From Myxocyprinus asiaticus (Eukaryota; Chordata; Actinopteri; Cypriniformes; Catostomidae): a stretch of 64,000 nucleotides of DNA. Under the pieces are notes generated by a model. It searched no databases, was not told the origin of the DNA, and was given only the letters and a program-made list of their open reading frames with translations. Below, piece by piece: positions 12,331 through 23,595 of this stretch. A program made the translations under genes and the position numbers. The stretch's first letter is position 1. Each line of letters starts with the position of its first letter. Location of the stretch: assembly GCF_019703515.2 (NCBI RefSeq), contig NC_059346.1, positions 13,310,501 through 13,374,500 of the forward strand, read 5' to 3'.

Positions 12331-13524
12331 TACACTGGCAGCCAAAAGTTTGGAATAATGTACAGATTTTGCTGTTTCAGAAGGAAATTGGTACTATAAT
12401 TCACCAAAGTGGCATTGAACTGAACACAAAGTATAGTCAGGACAATACTGATGTAAAAAACAGCACCATCTCTATTTGAAAAAAGTCATTTTTGATCAAA
12501 TCTAGACAGGCCCCATTTCCAGCAGCCATCATTCAAATACCTTATCCTTGAGTAATCATGCTAAATTGCTAATTTGGTACTAGAAAAATCACTTGCCGTT
12601 ATATCAAACACAGCTGAAAGCTATTTGGTTCATTATACGAAGCTTAACATTGTCTTTGTTTTTGAGTTGCCACAGTATGCAATATACTGGCATGTCTTAA
12701 GTTCAATATTAGGTCAAAAATGACAAAAAAGAAACAGCTTTCTCTAGAAACTTGTCTTTCAATCATTGTTTTGAGGAATAAAGGCTATACAATGCTTGAA
12801 ATTGCCAAAAAACTGAAGATTTCATACAAAGGTGTACACTACAGTCTTCAAAGACAAAGGACAACTGGCTCTAACAAGGACAAAAAGAGATGTGGAAGGC
12901 CAGATGTACAACTAAACAAAAGGATAAGTACATCAGAGTCTCTAGTTTGAGAAATAGATGCCTCACATCTCCTCAGCTGACAGCTTCATTGAATTTTACC
13001 TGCTCAACACCAGTTTCATGTACAACAGTAAAGAGAAGACTCGGGGGTGCAGGCCTTATGGGAGAAATTGCAAAGAAAAAGCCACTTTTGAAGCAGAAAA
13101 ACAAAAAGAAAAGGTTAGAGTGGGCAAAGAAACACAGACATTGGACAACAGATAATTGGAAAAGAGTGTTATGGATCTTAACCCCATTAAGCTTTTGTGG
13201 GATCAGCTAGACTGTAGGGTGCGTGAGAAGTGCCCGACAAGACAGCCACATCAATGGCAAGTGCTACAGGAAGCGTGGGGTGAAATGTCACCTGAGTATC
13301 TGGACAAACTGACAGACAGAATGCCAAGGATCTGCAAAGCTGTCATTGCTGCACGTGGAGGACTTTTTAAAGTAGTTTAGTATTTTTTTTGTAATTTTTC
13401 ACATTATTAATGTCCTGACTATACATTGTGATCAGTTGAATGCCACTTTGGTGAATAAAAGTACAAATTTATTTCCATAAGAGCAAAATCTGTACATTAT
13501 TCCAAATTTCTGGCTGCCAGTGTA
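12331..13524 (+). mobile_element. Tc1/mariner element nested in the hAT element
   Basis: TA at 12331-12332 and 13523-13524 bracket long terminal inverted repeats of about 90 bp (left CACTGGCAGCCAAAAGTTTG, right CAAATTTCTGGCTGCCAGTG; the similarity continues through the segment about TGCCACTTTGGTGAA). At 1,194 bp it is shorter than a full Tc1 (about 1.6 kb); the missing part is the middle of the transposase gene. It inserted after the hAT element had already integrated. Confidence 0.85.
12720..13380 (+). pseudogene. Tc1 transposase, internally deleted
   Basis: 12720-12950 encodes the N-terminal helix-turn-helix pair (KKKQLSLETCLSIIVLRNKG then YTMLEIAKKLKISYKGVHYS) followed by the GRP(D) linker GRPDVQ. 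The second DNA-binding/arm region follows in another frame (12957-13167, SLRNRCLTSPQLTASL ... KKKRLEWAKKHRHWTTDNWK). The sequence then jumps from NWKRVLW directly to DLNPIKLLWDQLDCRVREK at about 13170. The segment that should carry the first two catalytic aspartates is gone, and at the site of the third residue the text reads DLNPIKLLW where the family has NPIE. It is not functional. Confidence 0.85.
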
Positions 13525-14070
13525 GATCGCAAAGTATGAGGGAATTATAATGCAAAAATACAAAATAAGTAAATACAGAAGCATTCTTGTTGTGGAATAA
13601 GTGGAGCTGGAGCTGCCGCTCCACATAAGTGTCTTTAACAGAAACACCCCGGCGTTACATCTTACAGTAAATGCAGTTATATTTAATGGGTTATAGCTTT
13701 ATTAAAGTTCAAATAATATGGAAGCAGATCATGTAAATAACTACGAAACTGGCATTTCTCTGTGCGGTCAGCACCTCTTCTATGAGTTGCGTGAATATCC
13801 TGATCTAAGGGAGAGATTGAAACTGCAACTGGCTGAGGCACACTCTGTCGCAGGGATGCTCATCACGAGCACGCACGCTTAATGCAGCTAGATTATAATG
13901 TGATGGCTTGCGACTTATTGAATCATAATATATGTCATTGTGCATTTCTTATCATGAAGAAAATTGGCAATACGCAGCTTTATTAATAAGAGAGAGTTTA
14001 TTTTTTTGTGAGTTAAAGATGGATTGAAGTGAACAAAAAGGTGAGAGAGGGTAGTCTTCACCCCATTATA

Positions 14071-14544
14071 CACTGAAACAAAATACGTTTTTGATTTGTT
14101 TTTGTTTTGGCTTGTTTTCCCATATATATATCTAAAACTCCTTTAAAACAACATACATTTTCTTTAGCAGCTATACTACAGTAGAAAAAAATTGTTATCT
14201 GACAGTGTTGAATATAATATTAAAAATACAAATATTTTAAAATATCTAAAAATCCTTTTTCAAAAGATGCATTCACCTGAGAAGCAGCATATAAGATATT
14301 TAGACTTGCTTTTAGAGAATAGATCTTAAATATAAGTAGATTTTGTCTTTACTGCACTCACAGAAGTATAAACAAGTGAAAAAATACACTTGTATACAAA
14401 ATGCACTTATATTTAAGATACATTCTCTTAAAGCAAGTCTAAATATGCTTCTCAAGTAAATGTATATTGTTTTAAGGATTTTTAGACAATTTTAAATGGA
14501 AAACAAGACAAAAACACTTGATAACAATAGGATTGTTTGCAGTG
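14071..14544. repeat. foldback element nested in the hAT element
   Basis: CACTGAAACAAAATACG at 14071 and GGATTGTTTGCAGTG ending at 14544 are inverted termini. The arms pair nearly along their whole length: CCTGAGAAGCAGCATAT near 14277 with ATATGCTTCTCAAG near 14446, and AGACTTGCTTTTAGAGAAT with ATTCTCTTAAAGCAAGTCT. The 474-bp unit would fold into one long hairpin. No coding capacity. Confidence 0.75.
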
Positions 14545-14813
14545 AATTTCTTTACTGAATTAAACTTAAAAGTATTTTTTTTCCCTTTAATTCAGTGAAT
14601 GTCATTAAAGGTATTTTTAAAACATGATTTTGTCCTCTTTATTGTTATTAAGCACGTTTAATACAACCATTTTAGTTGGCCATAAGCTGAATAATCGGTT
14701 AAGAGCTAATGATTAATCGTTGCAATAATCGCCGAATAGTCAAATAGTCGTTCTAATAATCGTTAGATTAATCAATTATCAAAATAATCATTAGTTGCAG
14801 CCCTAGTAGTGAT

Positions 14814-15195
14814 GCGTGCTTTCAAAACATGGTTCATGAAGCTTCGAAACCTTTACGAATCATTTGTTTCAAACCAATGCTTAGGAGTGCGTATAAAAAC
14901 TGGCCAAATCACGTGATTTCAGCAAATGAGTCTCCGTCATTCTGTTTCGAAACAGTTTTGTAATGTTTCGCTGTTACGCTAGGGGACATTGATTCCACAG
15001 TGAAACCATGAATTAGTTAAATGCAGGCTGTAACTGATCTAGAGTCAGTGCAGAAATAAATTAGATCCGTAAAATCAGATTAGTTTCTGATTTGAATTTT
15101 AGTCATTTTAATTTTCCCTGTCGATCATCTTGAGTTGTGTTCCCAAAGAAAAAATCTAAATGTTGTGTTAATGAAAACTTATTTTGAGAGAGACA
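14814..15195. other. intronic sequence between elements
   Basis: Contains 'ttcaaaacatggttcatgaagcttcgaaacctttacgaatcatttgtttcaaacc', a phrase typical of another dispersed fish repeat (repeated TTCGAAAC/GTTTCGAAAC motifs at 14842-14850 and 14944-14954), but its ends could not be fixed. No gene. Confidence 0.4.
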
Positions 15196-16811
<1,616 letters not shown>

Positions 16812-18705
16812 GATATATTGTGATATTTAAAGAGATTTATTTGTTTTACAAAAGATGAATCTGGAATTTCGACTATTGCACATGATAATGTGCCTTCACT
16901 TTCTTATTTTATATTTAGTACACCACACTTGGCAATTCTAAAATTGCTGTATAGAGTAGTGGTTGACACGCTCGTCAATTAGTCTAAGGCACTCTATGTC
17001 TGAGTTAGAGTCCCATGCTGTCTGAGTGTAACTTATTACCATAACATTTCATTTTAAAATGTTTATGCACAATCTGTCAAAGCATTAATATTTGTAAAAT
17101 TACTTCATACAACAAAGTGCTGTTTTATAGCAAGCAACAATTGCATATGTTCAGTGTAGGGTTTTTTCAGTGTAGGGAACTCTGTCAGATGCTGTCAGAA
17201 GACATTAAATCCACATTAAAATCAGGCAAGCAGAAACATCAGACTCCTGAGACACACCAGAGTCAAAGTCTATCACAACTCATGCTACATACAGAATAAG
17301 GGAAACAGAAAACAGCTATTTATGTGTTTGTGTGTGTGTGCAAGAGAATTAGGGAAATGAACAAGAATGAAAAATAAAAGTCTGAAAAATGAGAGAAAAA
17401 GTAGAAAGGAGACAATATAATACAGGAGAAAATGTACATAATATACCTAGCTGCAAGATGAGCAGTTTGGGGTCCTGTCAAATAAACATTTTGAATGAAT
17501 GAAAGCAATACGTTCATATCTGTATCCCACCTGTATATGTATCTGACAAGAAGCCCTTTAAAACACTCGAATATATACAAGGCAAGAAAAATACATCCAA
17601 AACTAAAAATACACCCTATGACACAACAGAAATAATAAGAACATAACAAACATATATACCAACAAAACAACCACGATAAAAAAAAACAAAAAGATTAATT
17701 TATGAACTGTGAAACCAATTTTGTCATCCATCAGTTATAAGCCCTAAAAACAGGAAGTAGTGTGGCTCTCTAAGTGTCTTCGAATGAATGAGCTGCTTCC
17801 ATGTAAAGACACGCACATACACAAACACCACATTCAAACACATACGCTTTCACGCCTCTTCTCATTCAAGAGATCCAGCTGCAGCTCTCTCACGCAACCA
17901 GACTGAATAAATCATAATTGATATCCATTACGTCACATTCCTAATCTCGTTATAACCATTCAGCTAATGAATTTCACACTCCTCAAGTGGAAGAGAGGAG
18001 AATGATGCAGTTATAGTGTGAGGTAGCTCGCGGGTGTCACTGTGACATTATAAATCATTGCTGTCAAATGGTAAGCATAGTAGCATCTTCAAACGTCTGT
18101 GAGCTGGGTCCAAAAAAGGATGGATAACGCTCTTTGACAGGTCACCTGTCTGGGCCGAAATAAATTTATATGTGCCGGGAACTGCGATTAATCTGCGTAG
18201 GAGAAAAATCCCTCTCACAGAGGAAGGATGCAAAGATTAAAGCAAAAATGTATGTAGAAGAAGAGACACATTTCTGTCAGGCAAAAGAAGTTTAGCAGTT
18301 TAGCAAAAACACAAAGTTCTAAGTTTAGCTAAATGTCCTGGACATTTTTTTTTGTTTTGTTTTTTGCGTACTACAAAAGTAAATGCTTAGTGGCTAGTGT
18401 GCTCCAAAAATGACAAAAAGCACTAAAAAAATAATCCATATGACTTTGACATGCATAATTTCTACGCCATTAGAGACACCAAGCGGAATTAGACAAATAA
18501 ACAGGTCTCCCCAAACATTCTGACCGCCCTGTCCGACATGACATCTTTCATAACTGGAATGCAAACAGGTAGTCCTGCTCAAACAAAAATAACAATATTT
18601 TGAGTGTGCACCAGAGCAACAGTGTTACAATTTTTGGAAAGTCAACCTACAAATAACTTGCTTACACTTATTAAACTGGGAAAGAAAAAAGTATATGAAC
18701 CTCTA
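16812..18705. other. intronic sequence, no gene recognised
   Basis: Holds a short TG tract near 17327-17340 and T-rich runs near 18349-18366. Reading frames here (for example 17320-17670 on the minus strand, Cys/Phe/Ile-rich) lack any recognisable domain and arise from AT-rich DNA. No splice-bordered exon or structured RNA gene seen. Confidence 0.5.
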
Positions 18706-18876
18706 AAAATATAGGGTTCTATTTTCGTAGGCAAAAAACTATTTTTGTGCCAGTGCAAAGTGCAAGTGGTCATGGGTGGGAGTGTTTGCGCTACTGTGGG
18801 TGTAAGCACTCAAACTGTGGGTGTATTGTATGTAAATAAAGTGTAGCAAAGCACAATTTGCTTTTTCCCTGAGAAA

Positions 18877-19073
18877 CTTACATTTACATTTATGCATTTG
18901 CCAGACGCTTTTATCCAAAGCGACTTTCAGTGCACTTATTACAGGGACAATCACCCTGGAGCAACCTGGAGTTAAGTGCCTTGCTCAAGGATACAATGGT
19001 GATGGCTGTGGGGATTGAACCAGCAATCTGATTGCCAGTTATGTGCTTTAGCCCACTACGCCACCACCTCTAC
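18877..19073 (-). mobile_element. tRNA-derived SINE with L2-type tail (V-SINE-like)
   Basis: On the minus strand: a head with tRNA-like promoter boxes (GGCGTAGTGGGCTAAAGCAC as A-box region; GGTTCAATCCCC as B box), a conserved core CCTTGAGCAAGGCACTTAAC, and the 3' tail AAAGCGTCTGGCAAATGCAT followed by AAATGTAAATG. This arrangement is that of the vertebrate V-SINE group (family knowledge). It is close to full length. Tail-only remnants of the same family are at 34252-34310 and 47505-47550. Confidence 0.8.
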
Positions 19074-19379
19074 AGATAATAGGACAATACCATGTCTGTT
19101 CCCTGTCTGTCACTCACTCGATGTTGTGTCAATGTAGTGACACTAGGGGTTCATTCTTGAGAGCCCCAATCACCTTTGCTTTAATCAGAAAAGGTCAATG
19201 AAAATTGGCAAGTTGAATTTGCATGCAAGGGTGGGCTGCTGCTTTCGGAAGCGGACGAATCTCATGAGCTCCCGCTCTCGGGCAGTAGAGCTCAGGATGA
19301 GGCCACGAACATCAGGCTGGAGTAGAACCCTCCGTCCTGCCCTGAGTGCTCGTGGCTAGATGATTGGTTTCTGGGCTCG

Positions 19380-19922
19380 GAGCATGACTCACTGCCACGC
19401 CCCGCCCCAGTGCCCTTCTTCCCGGAAGTGCACGAGGAGCTTGCAAAGTCGTGGAAGGCACCATTCTTTGCCCGTACATGCTTCACCAGCTCGTCCACCC
19501 TAACTACCCTCGACGGCAGAACGGCTAAGGAATATGTCGAACTTCCCCAGGTAGAGCGCGCCGTCACGGTGCATTTATTCCTGCAGGGCGCAGCCACCTG
19601 GAGGAACCGACCAAGGCTCCCTTCCAAGGCATGTACGTTTTCTTCGTCACTCATGGCAAAGGCTTTCAATGCCGTGGGTCAGGCCACTTCCGCCCTGCAT
19701 GCCATGCCCTGGGCCGGACGATGTCCACCTTGGTGGTCCAAGAGCGGCACCTGTGGCTCAGCCTTGCAGAGATGCGTGACACCAAGAAAGTCCACATTCT
19801 CGATGTGCCCAAGGGGGGCTCTTTGGCGACACTGTCGAGGATTTCGCCCACCAGTTCTCGACGGTGAAGAAGCAGACGGAGGCCATCAAACACATCCTGT
19901 CGTGGCGTGGCTCGGACGCCTA
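19380..19922 (+). pseudogene. DIRS gag-like gene, frameshifted
   Basis: Begins within ...PFFPEVHEELAKSWKAPFFA (from about 19412), continues LTTLDGRTAKEYVELPQVER, and then changes frame: MSTLVVQERHLWLSLAEMRD near 19719-19780 and LATLSRISPTSS. These blocks fit the DIRS/Ngaro gag-like ORF pattern in fish (family knowledge), including the 'fPEVHxELxxSWxxP' block. At least two frameshifts. The start codon region and several hundred bases upstream seem to be missing compared with related elements. Confidence 0.7.
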
Positions 19923-20129
19923 AAGGCCTCCGAAGTCCCGTGCCCCATCTGCCTCTCGCCAGGGCCGTCCTCCTGCAGTGCCGGCCCCGGCTCCCCCACC
20001 ATCAGAGCCCGTACACCGGTATTTGAGAATAAGATCCTCCCGCAGGAAGGCGGCATTGCCTGCCCGCCAGCCGGCCGCCAAGAACCCCGGATGGGCTTCA
20101 AGGCAGTACTAAGCCGCATGCCCTGGCCC

Positions 20130-21353
20130 CGCTGAGGGAGAAGGGCATTCGCATTCTCAATTATCTCGACAACTGGCTGATCCTAGCTCACTCACGAGAT
20201 CTATTGTGTGTGCACAGGGACCTTGTGCTTCGGCACCTCGACCGACTGGGGCTTCAGGTCAACTGGGAAAAGAGCAAGCTCTCCCTGGCACAGAGCATCT
20301 CTTTTCTCGGTATGGAGTTGGACTCGGTCACCCTGATGGCATGCCTTATGAACGAGCATGCACAGTCGGTGCTGGCCTGCCTGAAAACCTTCATGCAGAA
20401 GGTAGTGGACCCAGTGAAACAATTTCAGGCTCCTGGGCATATGGCAGCCTCGGTGGTGGTATCATACCCCGGTGCCTTCAAACTTTCAGTCCTTGGTCAG
20501 ACCTGGCATTTCTATGGGCAGGGGTTCCCTTACAGCAGGTCTCGAGGCATGTCATGGTCACAACAAATGCCTCGAATTCAGGCTGGTGTGCTGTGTGCAA
20601 CGGGCAGGCAGTATCGGGTCTCTGGACAGGGCCCCGCCTGCAATGGCACATCAACTGCCTAGAGTTGCTGGCAGTATCGCTGGCCCTGCAGAGGCTTCAG
20701 CCGTTGATTCAGGCAAGCATGTGTTGATCCGGATGGACAACACAGCGACTGTGGCATACATAAAATGCCAGGGCGGTGTACACTCACGTCACATGTCGCA
20801 ACTCGCCCGCCGCCTCCTCCTTTGGAGTCAGCAGACATTGAAGTCTCTGCAAGCCACTCACCACCCGGGCATCCTCAACTGTGCAGCGGACGCGCTCACA
20901 TGGCAGGTAATGCTCCGCAGAGAGTGGAGACTCCACCCCCGTGCAGTCCAACTGATTTGGGAGAGATTCGGGGAGACGCAGGTGGACCTGTTTGCCTTCC
21001 GAGATTCCTCTCACTGCCCCTTTTGGTACTCCCTGTCTGAGGCTTCCCTCGGCATGGATGCCTTGGTGCACAGCTGGCCTCATTCGCTGCGCAAGTACGC
21101 GTTTCCCCCAGTAAGCCTCATTGCACAGATGTTGTGCAAAGTCAGGGAGGACGGGCAACAAGTCCTGATGGTTGCACCATACTGGCCCAACCGGACTTGG
21201 TTTTCAGACCTGATGCTCCTGGCAGTAGCCCCTCCCTGGCACATTCCCCTGAGGCAGGACCTTCTCACTTTGGGGCAGGGCACGCTCCGGCACCCACAGC
21301 CAGACCTCTGGAATCTCCACGTTTGGCTCCTGGATGGGACGCGGAGGACCTAG
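20130..21353 (+). pseudogene. DIRS reverse transcriptase/RNase H gene, truncated and mutated
   Basis: The first two thirds of the RT domain is deleted. What remains starts ILNYLDNWLILAHSRDLL at about 20153. The catalytic box reads YLDN: the AAC codon at 20171-20173 replaces the second aspartate of YLDD. RT continues LDRLGLQVNWEKSKLSLAQS and FLGMELDSVT, then a frameshift near 20430. RNase H follows from 20551 (VTTNASNSGWCAVCNGQAVS; the AAT at 20566-20568 replaces the family's first catalytic Asp), HINCLELLAVSLAL, then after another frameshift near 20715 IRMDNTATVAYIK and ending WNLHVWLLDGTRRT with a stop at 21351-21353. Confidence 0.85.
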
Positions 21354-22305
21354 CAGGCCTTCCGCCAGCGGTGGTAGACACGATCACTCAGGCCAGAGCC
21401 CCCTCCACGAGGTGGCTGTATGCTCTGAAGTGCCATCTCTTCATGAATTGGTGTTCTTCAAGCGGGGAAGATCCACGGAGATGCACAGTCAGGTCTGAGT
21501 TGTCCTTTCTACAAGAGGTACTGGAGAGACGGCTGTCTCCCTCTACCCTGAAGGTGTACGTGGCTGCTATTGCAGCATATCACAATACACTGGATGGGAG
21601 ACACTCTCGACAGCATGACCTAAACACCAGGTTCCTCGAAGGCACGAGGAGATTTAATCCCCCTAGACCGCACCTGACTCCCTCTTGGGATCTCTCTGTG
21701 GTCCTACCTGCCTTACAGAGAGCCCACTTTTGAGCCCCTGGAGCATGCCGAGCTCAGCACTTTGTCCAAGACAGCCCTCCTGGTGGCGCTCACTTCTATA
21801 AAGAGGGTGGGGGACCTGCAGGTGCTCTCTGTCACCAGCGAATGCCAGGAGTTCGGGCTGGCACACACCTGGTTACATGCACAAAGTTCCCACCACTCCC
21901 TTCCAGGATCAGGTGGTGAACCTGCAAATGCTCCCTTCAGAGGAGGAAGACCCGGCCTTGTCGTTGCTGTGTCCAGTTCATGCCCTGCGCATCTATCTGG
22001 ACTGCACGCAGAGCTTTAGATGCTCGGAGCAGCTCTTTGTCTGCTTTGGAGGGCATTAGAAGGGGAAAGCTGTCTCCAAACAGAGGTTGTCCCATTGGAT
22101 TGTGGATGCCATTTCTCTGTCTTACCAATCACAAGACTTGCTGTGCCCTTTGGGAGTCCGGGTGCACTCCACCAGAGGTGTCGCATCCTCTTGGGCACTG
22201 GCGAGGGGCGTTTCTCTAGCAGACATATGCAGAGCAGCGGGTTGGTTCTACAACTTGCGCATAGAACCGGTTTCGACCAGAGTGTTATGGGGTAACAACA
22301 GGTAG
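21340..22305 (+). pseudogene. DIRS tyrosine recombinase gene, frameshifted
   Basis: N-terminal core-binding region TRWLYALKCHLFMNWC and LSPSTLKVYVAAIAAYHNTL lies in frame to 21733. A one-base shift then leads to ALLVALTSIKRVGDLQVLSV with the first catalytic Arg (21804-21806). Another shift gives FQDQVVNLQMLPSEEEDPAL and CPVHALRIYLDCTQSF, and a TAG follows FGGH at 22057-22059. The last part has the HxxR box (HSTRG; His 22165-22167, Arg 22174-22176) and the nucleophilic Tyr in GWFYNLR (22249-22251). Relative to family members a few residues between W and FY appear deleted. Catalytic residues are present, but reading frame is lost in at least three places. Confidence 0.85.
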
Positions 22306-22550
22306 GCCGGGCGGCCGGTCAAGTGTATCGCTTGCATTGCATCTTTCCCCTCTTGAGGTGATAATGTGCGCCATCTTGTCCACAACAGTTCCCCGTAACT
22401 GGTGAACATTGGATGCCTCTTTAATCCCTTAAGCACTATTGGGTGGCGAACTCGGCGGAGGAGTGACACCGCCAGGCCCAGTACTTGTGGAATGCCCCTT
22501 TTCAGGTGAGCCCGTGTACTTGGGCTCAGTGCTCCATACGTGGTGATCCC

Positions 22551-22606
22551 AAATGCATCATATGGGATTACCAAGGGGGGCCTTGGTAATCCCATATGAT
22601 GCATTT
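22551..22606. repeat. perfect 26-bp hairpin inside the DIRS element
   Basis: The arm 22551-22576 (begins AAATGCATCATATGGGATTA) is followed by GGGG at 22577-22580 and its exact complement at 22581-22606 (ends CCCATATGATGCATTT). There are no mismatches in 26 pairs, against a background of heavily mutated element sequence. It lies in the non-coding stretch between the recombinase gene and the internal complementary region. Confidence 0.9.
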
Positions 22607-23080
22607 CCACTGTTCGGTTTCCCCTCAGGTGAACCATGTGTCTCCCCTCGTCAGAGCTCTGCTCTGCCTCGGCCACTGTTGCTGTGTACCCTCTCCGTAG
22701 ATATGGTCCTCCCCAGTGGCATCATTCCATATGTGAACTTCCCCGTCGGTAAGTCCATGTGAGGTATTCTTCACATGTTAACCTCCCTCTGGTAGGATGT
22801 GGTCTGCTGGAGAGGGAAGAGCACTTCCCCAGCGTTATTCTAGCAGGTGCTCGGTGGGAAATTACTTAATACAAAAATCAGGAAAGGCCACCGCCTGTAG
22901 CTTACTCGGGTAAGTGCCTTTTCCCAGCCTTATTGGGACCCGGGAGACGCCTTACCTAACTCGATGGAAGGTCACGACGTGGTCGAGCGCTCGCTGCGAG
23001 GCACGCAGCAGCCTGCCCGTGTCCGCTCCTCTGTACCTCGTGACACTGTTCAACGCCTGCGGCGTTTCGTATAGGAAGCC

Positions 23081-23149
23081 CTAGTGTCACTACATCGACA
23101 CAATGTCGAGTGAGAGACAGACAGGGAATATCTTGGTTACTGGTGTAAT
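23081..23149. repeat. DIRS internal complementary region
   Basis: 23081-23126 is the reverse complement, with few changes, of the left outer end 19102-19147 (CTAGTGTCACTACAT versus ATGTAGTGACACTAG). It abuts 23127-23149 (ATCTTGGTTACTGGTGT), the reverse complement of the right outer end 23429-23448. In DIRS elements this junction templates the completion of the circular intermediate (established model). Its presence confirms the class. Confidence 0.85.
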
Positions 23150-23595
23150 CAATGAGATGTTGTGTCCCTCCTGCCGCGGCGCTGAACCGACCGCTGACAT
23201 GGCCGGGACTCTCTCTCGGCTCCTCAGCACAACTCTGAATGAATGGTGCACGCCATCTCATTCATCATATATATCCGTATGTCTGGGGCGGAGAGTGGCA
23301 TGCAAATTCCACTCGCCAATTTTCACTGGCCTTTTCTGAATAAAGCAAAGGTGATTGGGCTCTCAAAACGAACCCCTAGTGTCACTACATCCACACAACA
23401 TCTCGTTCCCTCAATCAGGGAACAGAGGTTACACCAGTAACCAAGATGTTTTCAGTGCAAAGTCCAAATTCAGTTCCTGCATTTGCAGTTTGGAGATTCC
23501 ACCAGCAGGTAGTAATATAGTTCATGTCCAAACTCTGAAAATATGGTGTAACATCAACCTTAGCGCTAGCATTCCTAAAATAAGGCCCTTAGACT

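Larger units (their letters stand above)
12098..14805. mobile_element. hAT element with perfect 8-bp target duplication
   Basis: The element starts TAGGGCTGAAATGATTAGTC and ends AATCATTAGTTGCAGCCCTA. The 8-bp duplication GTAGTGAT flanks it at 12090-12097 and 14806-14813 with no mismatch, the hallmark of hAT transposition. Total length is 2,708 bp, of which 1,194 bp is a nested Tc1 element (12331-13524) and 474 bp a foldback element (14071-14544), leaving about 1 kb of the original. No hAT transposase domain is visible, so the original was non-autonomous. Its own ends are AT-rich with several ATTAGTCG/CGACTAAT-like repeats. Confidence 0.85.
19094..23448 (+). mobile_element. DIRS-type retroelement (tyrosine-recombinase retrotransposon)
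   Basis: Inverted terminal repeats of about 135 bp: left 19094-19227 and right 23298-23430 share TGTAGTGACACTAGGGGTTC, CAATCACCTTTGCTTTA and AATTTGCATGC in opposite orientation. An internal complementary region at 23081-23149 joins the complement of both outer ends, a structure unique to DIRS elements. The genes run in order gag-like, RT/RNase H, then tyrosine recombinase, all plus strand and all broken. The block is markedly richer in GC than the surrounding intron. DIRS elements integrate by recombinase and leave no target duplication; none is seen. Confidence 0.9.
18706..23595. mobile_element. candidate non-autonomous element split by SINE and DIRS insertions
   Basis: ATAGGGTTCTATTTTCGTAGG at about 18710 and the inverse CCTAAAATAAGGCCCTTA at 23573-23590 look like imperfect inverted termini of a common cyprinid repeat (family ends read roughly AGGGCCCTATTTTA). 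The phrase CCAGTGCAAAGTGCAAGT on the left (18751) and CAGTGCAAAGTCCAAATTC on the right (23454) are similar. If right, the SINE (18877-19073) and the DIRS element (19094-23448) both landed in it. The target duplication was not resolved. Confidence 0.35.

Noticed and set aside
17320..17670. 116-codon minus-strand frame rich in Phe, Cys and Ile
   Set aside because: Looks like hydrophobic segments but follows from the A-rich plus strand; no splice evidence.
19292..19669. 125-codon minus-strand frame
   Set aside because: Antisense shadow of the GC-rich DIRS gag region, which has recognisable protein similarity on the plus strand.
22248..22676. 142-codon minus-strand frame in the DIRS element
   Set aside because: Antisense to the recombinase end and non-coding part, crossing the perfect hairpin; no motif.
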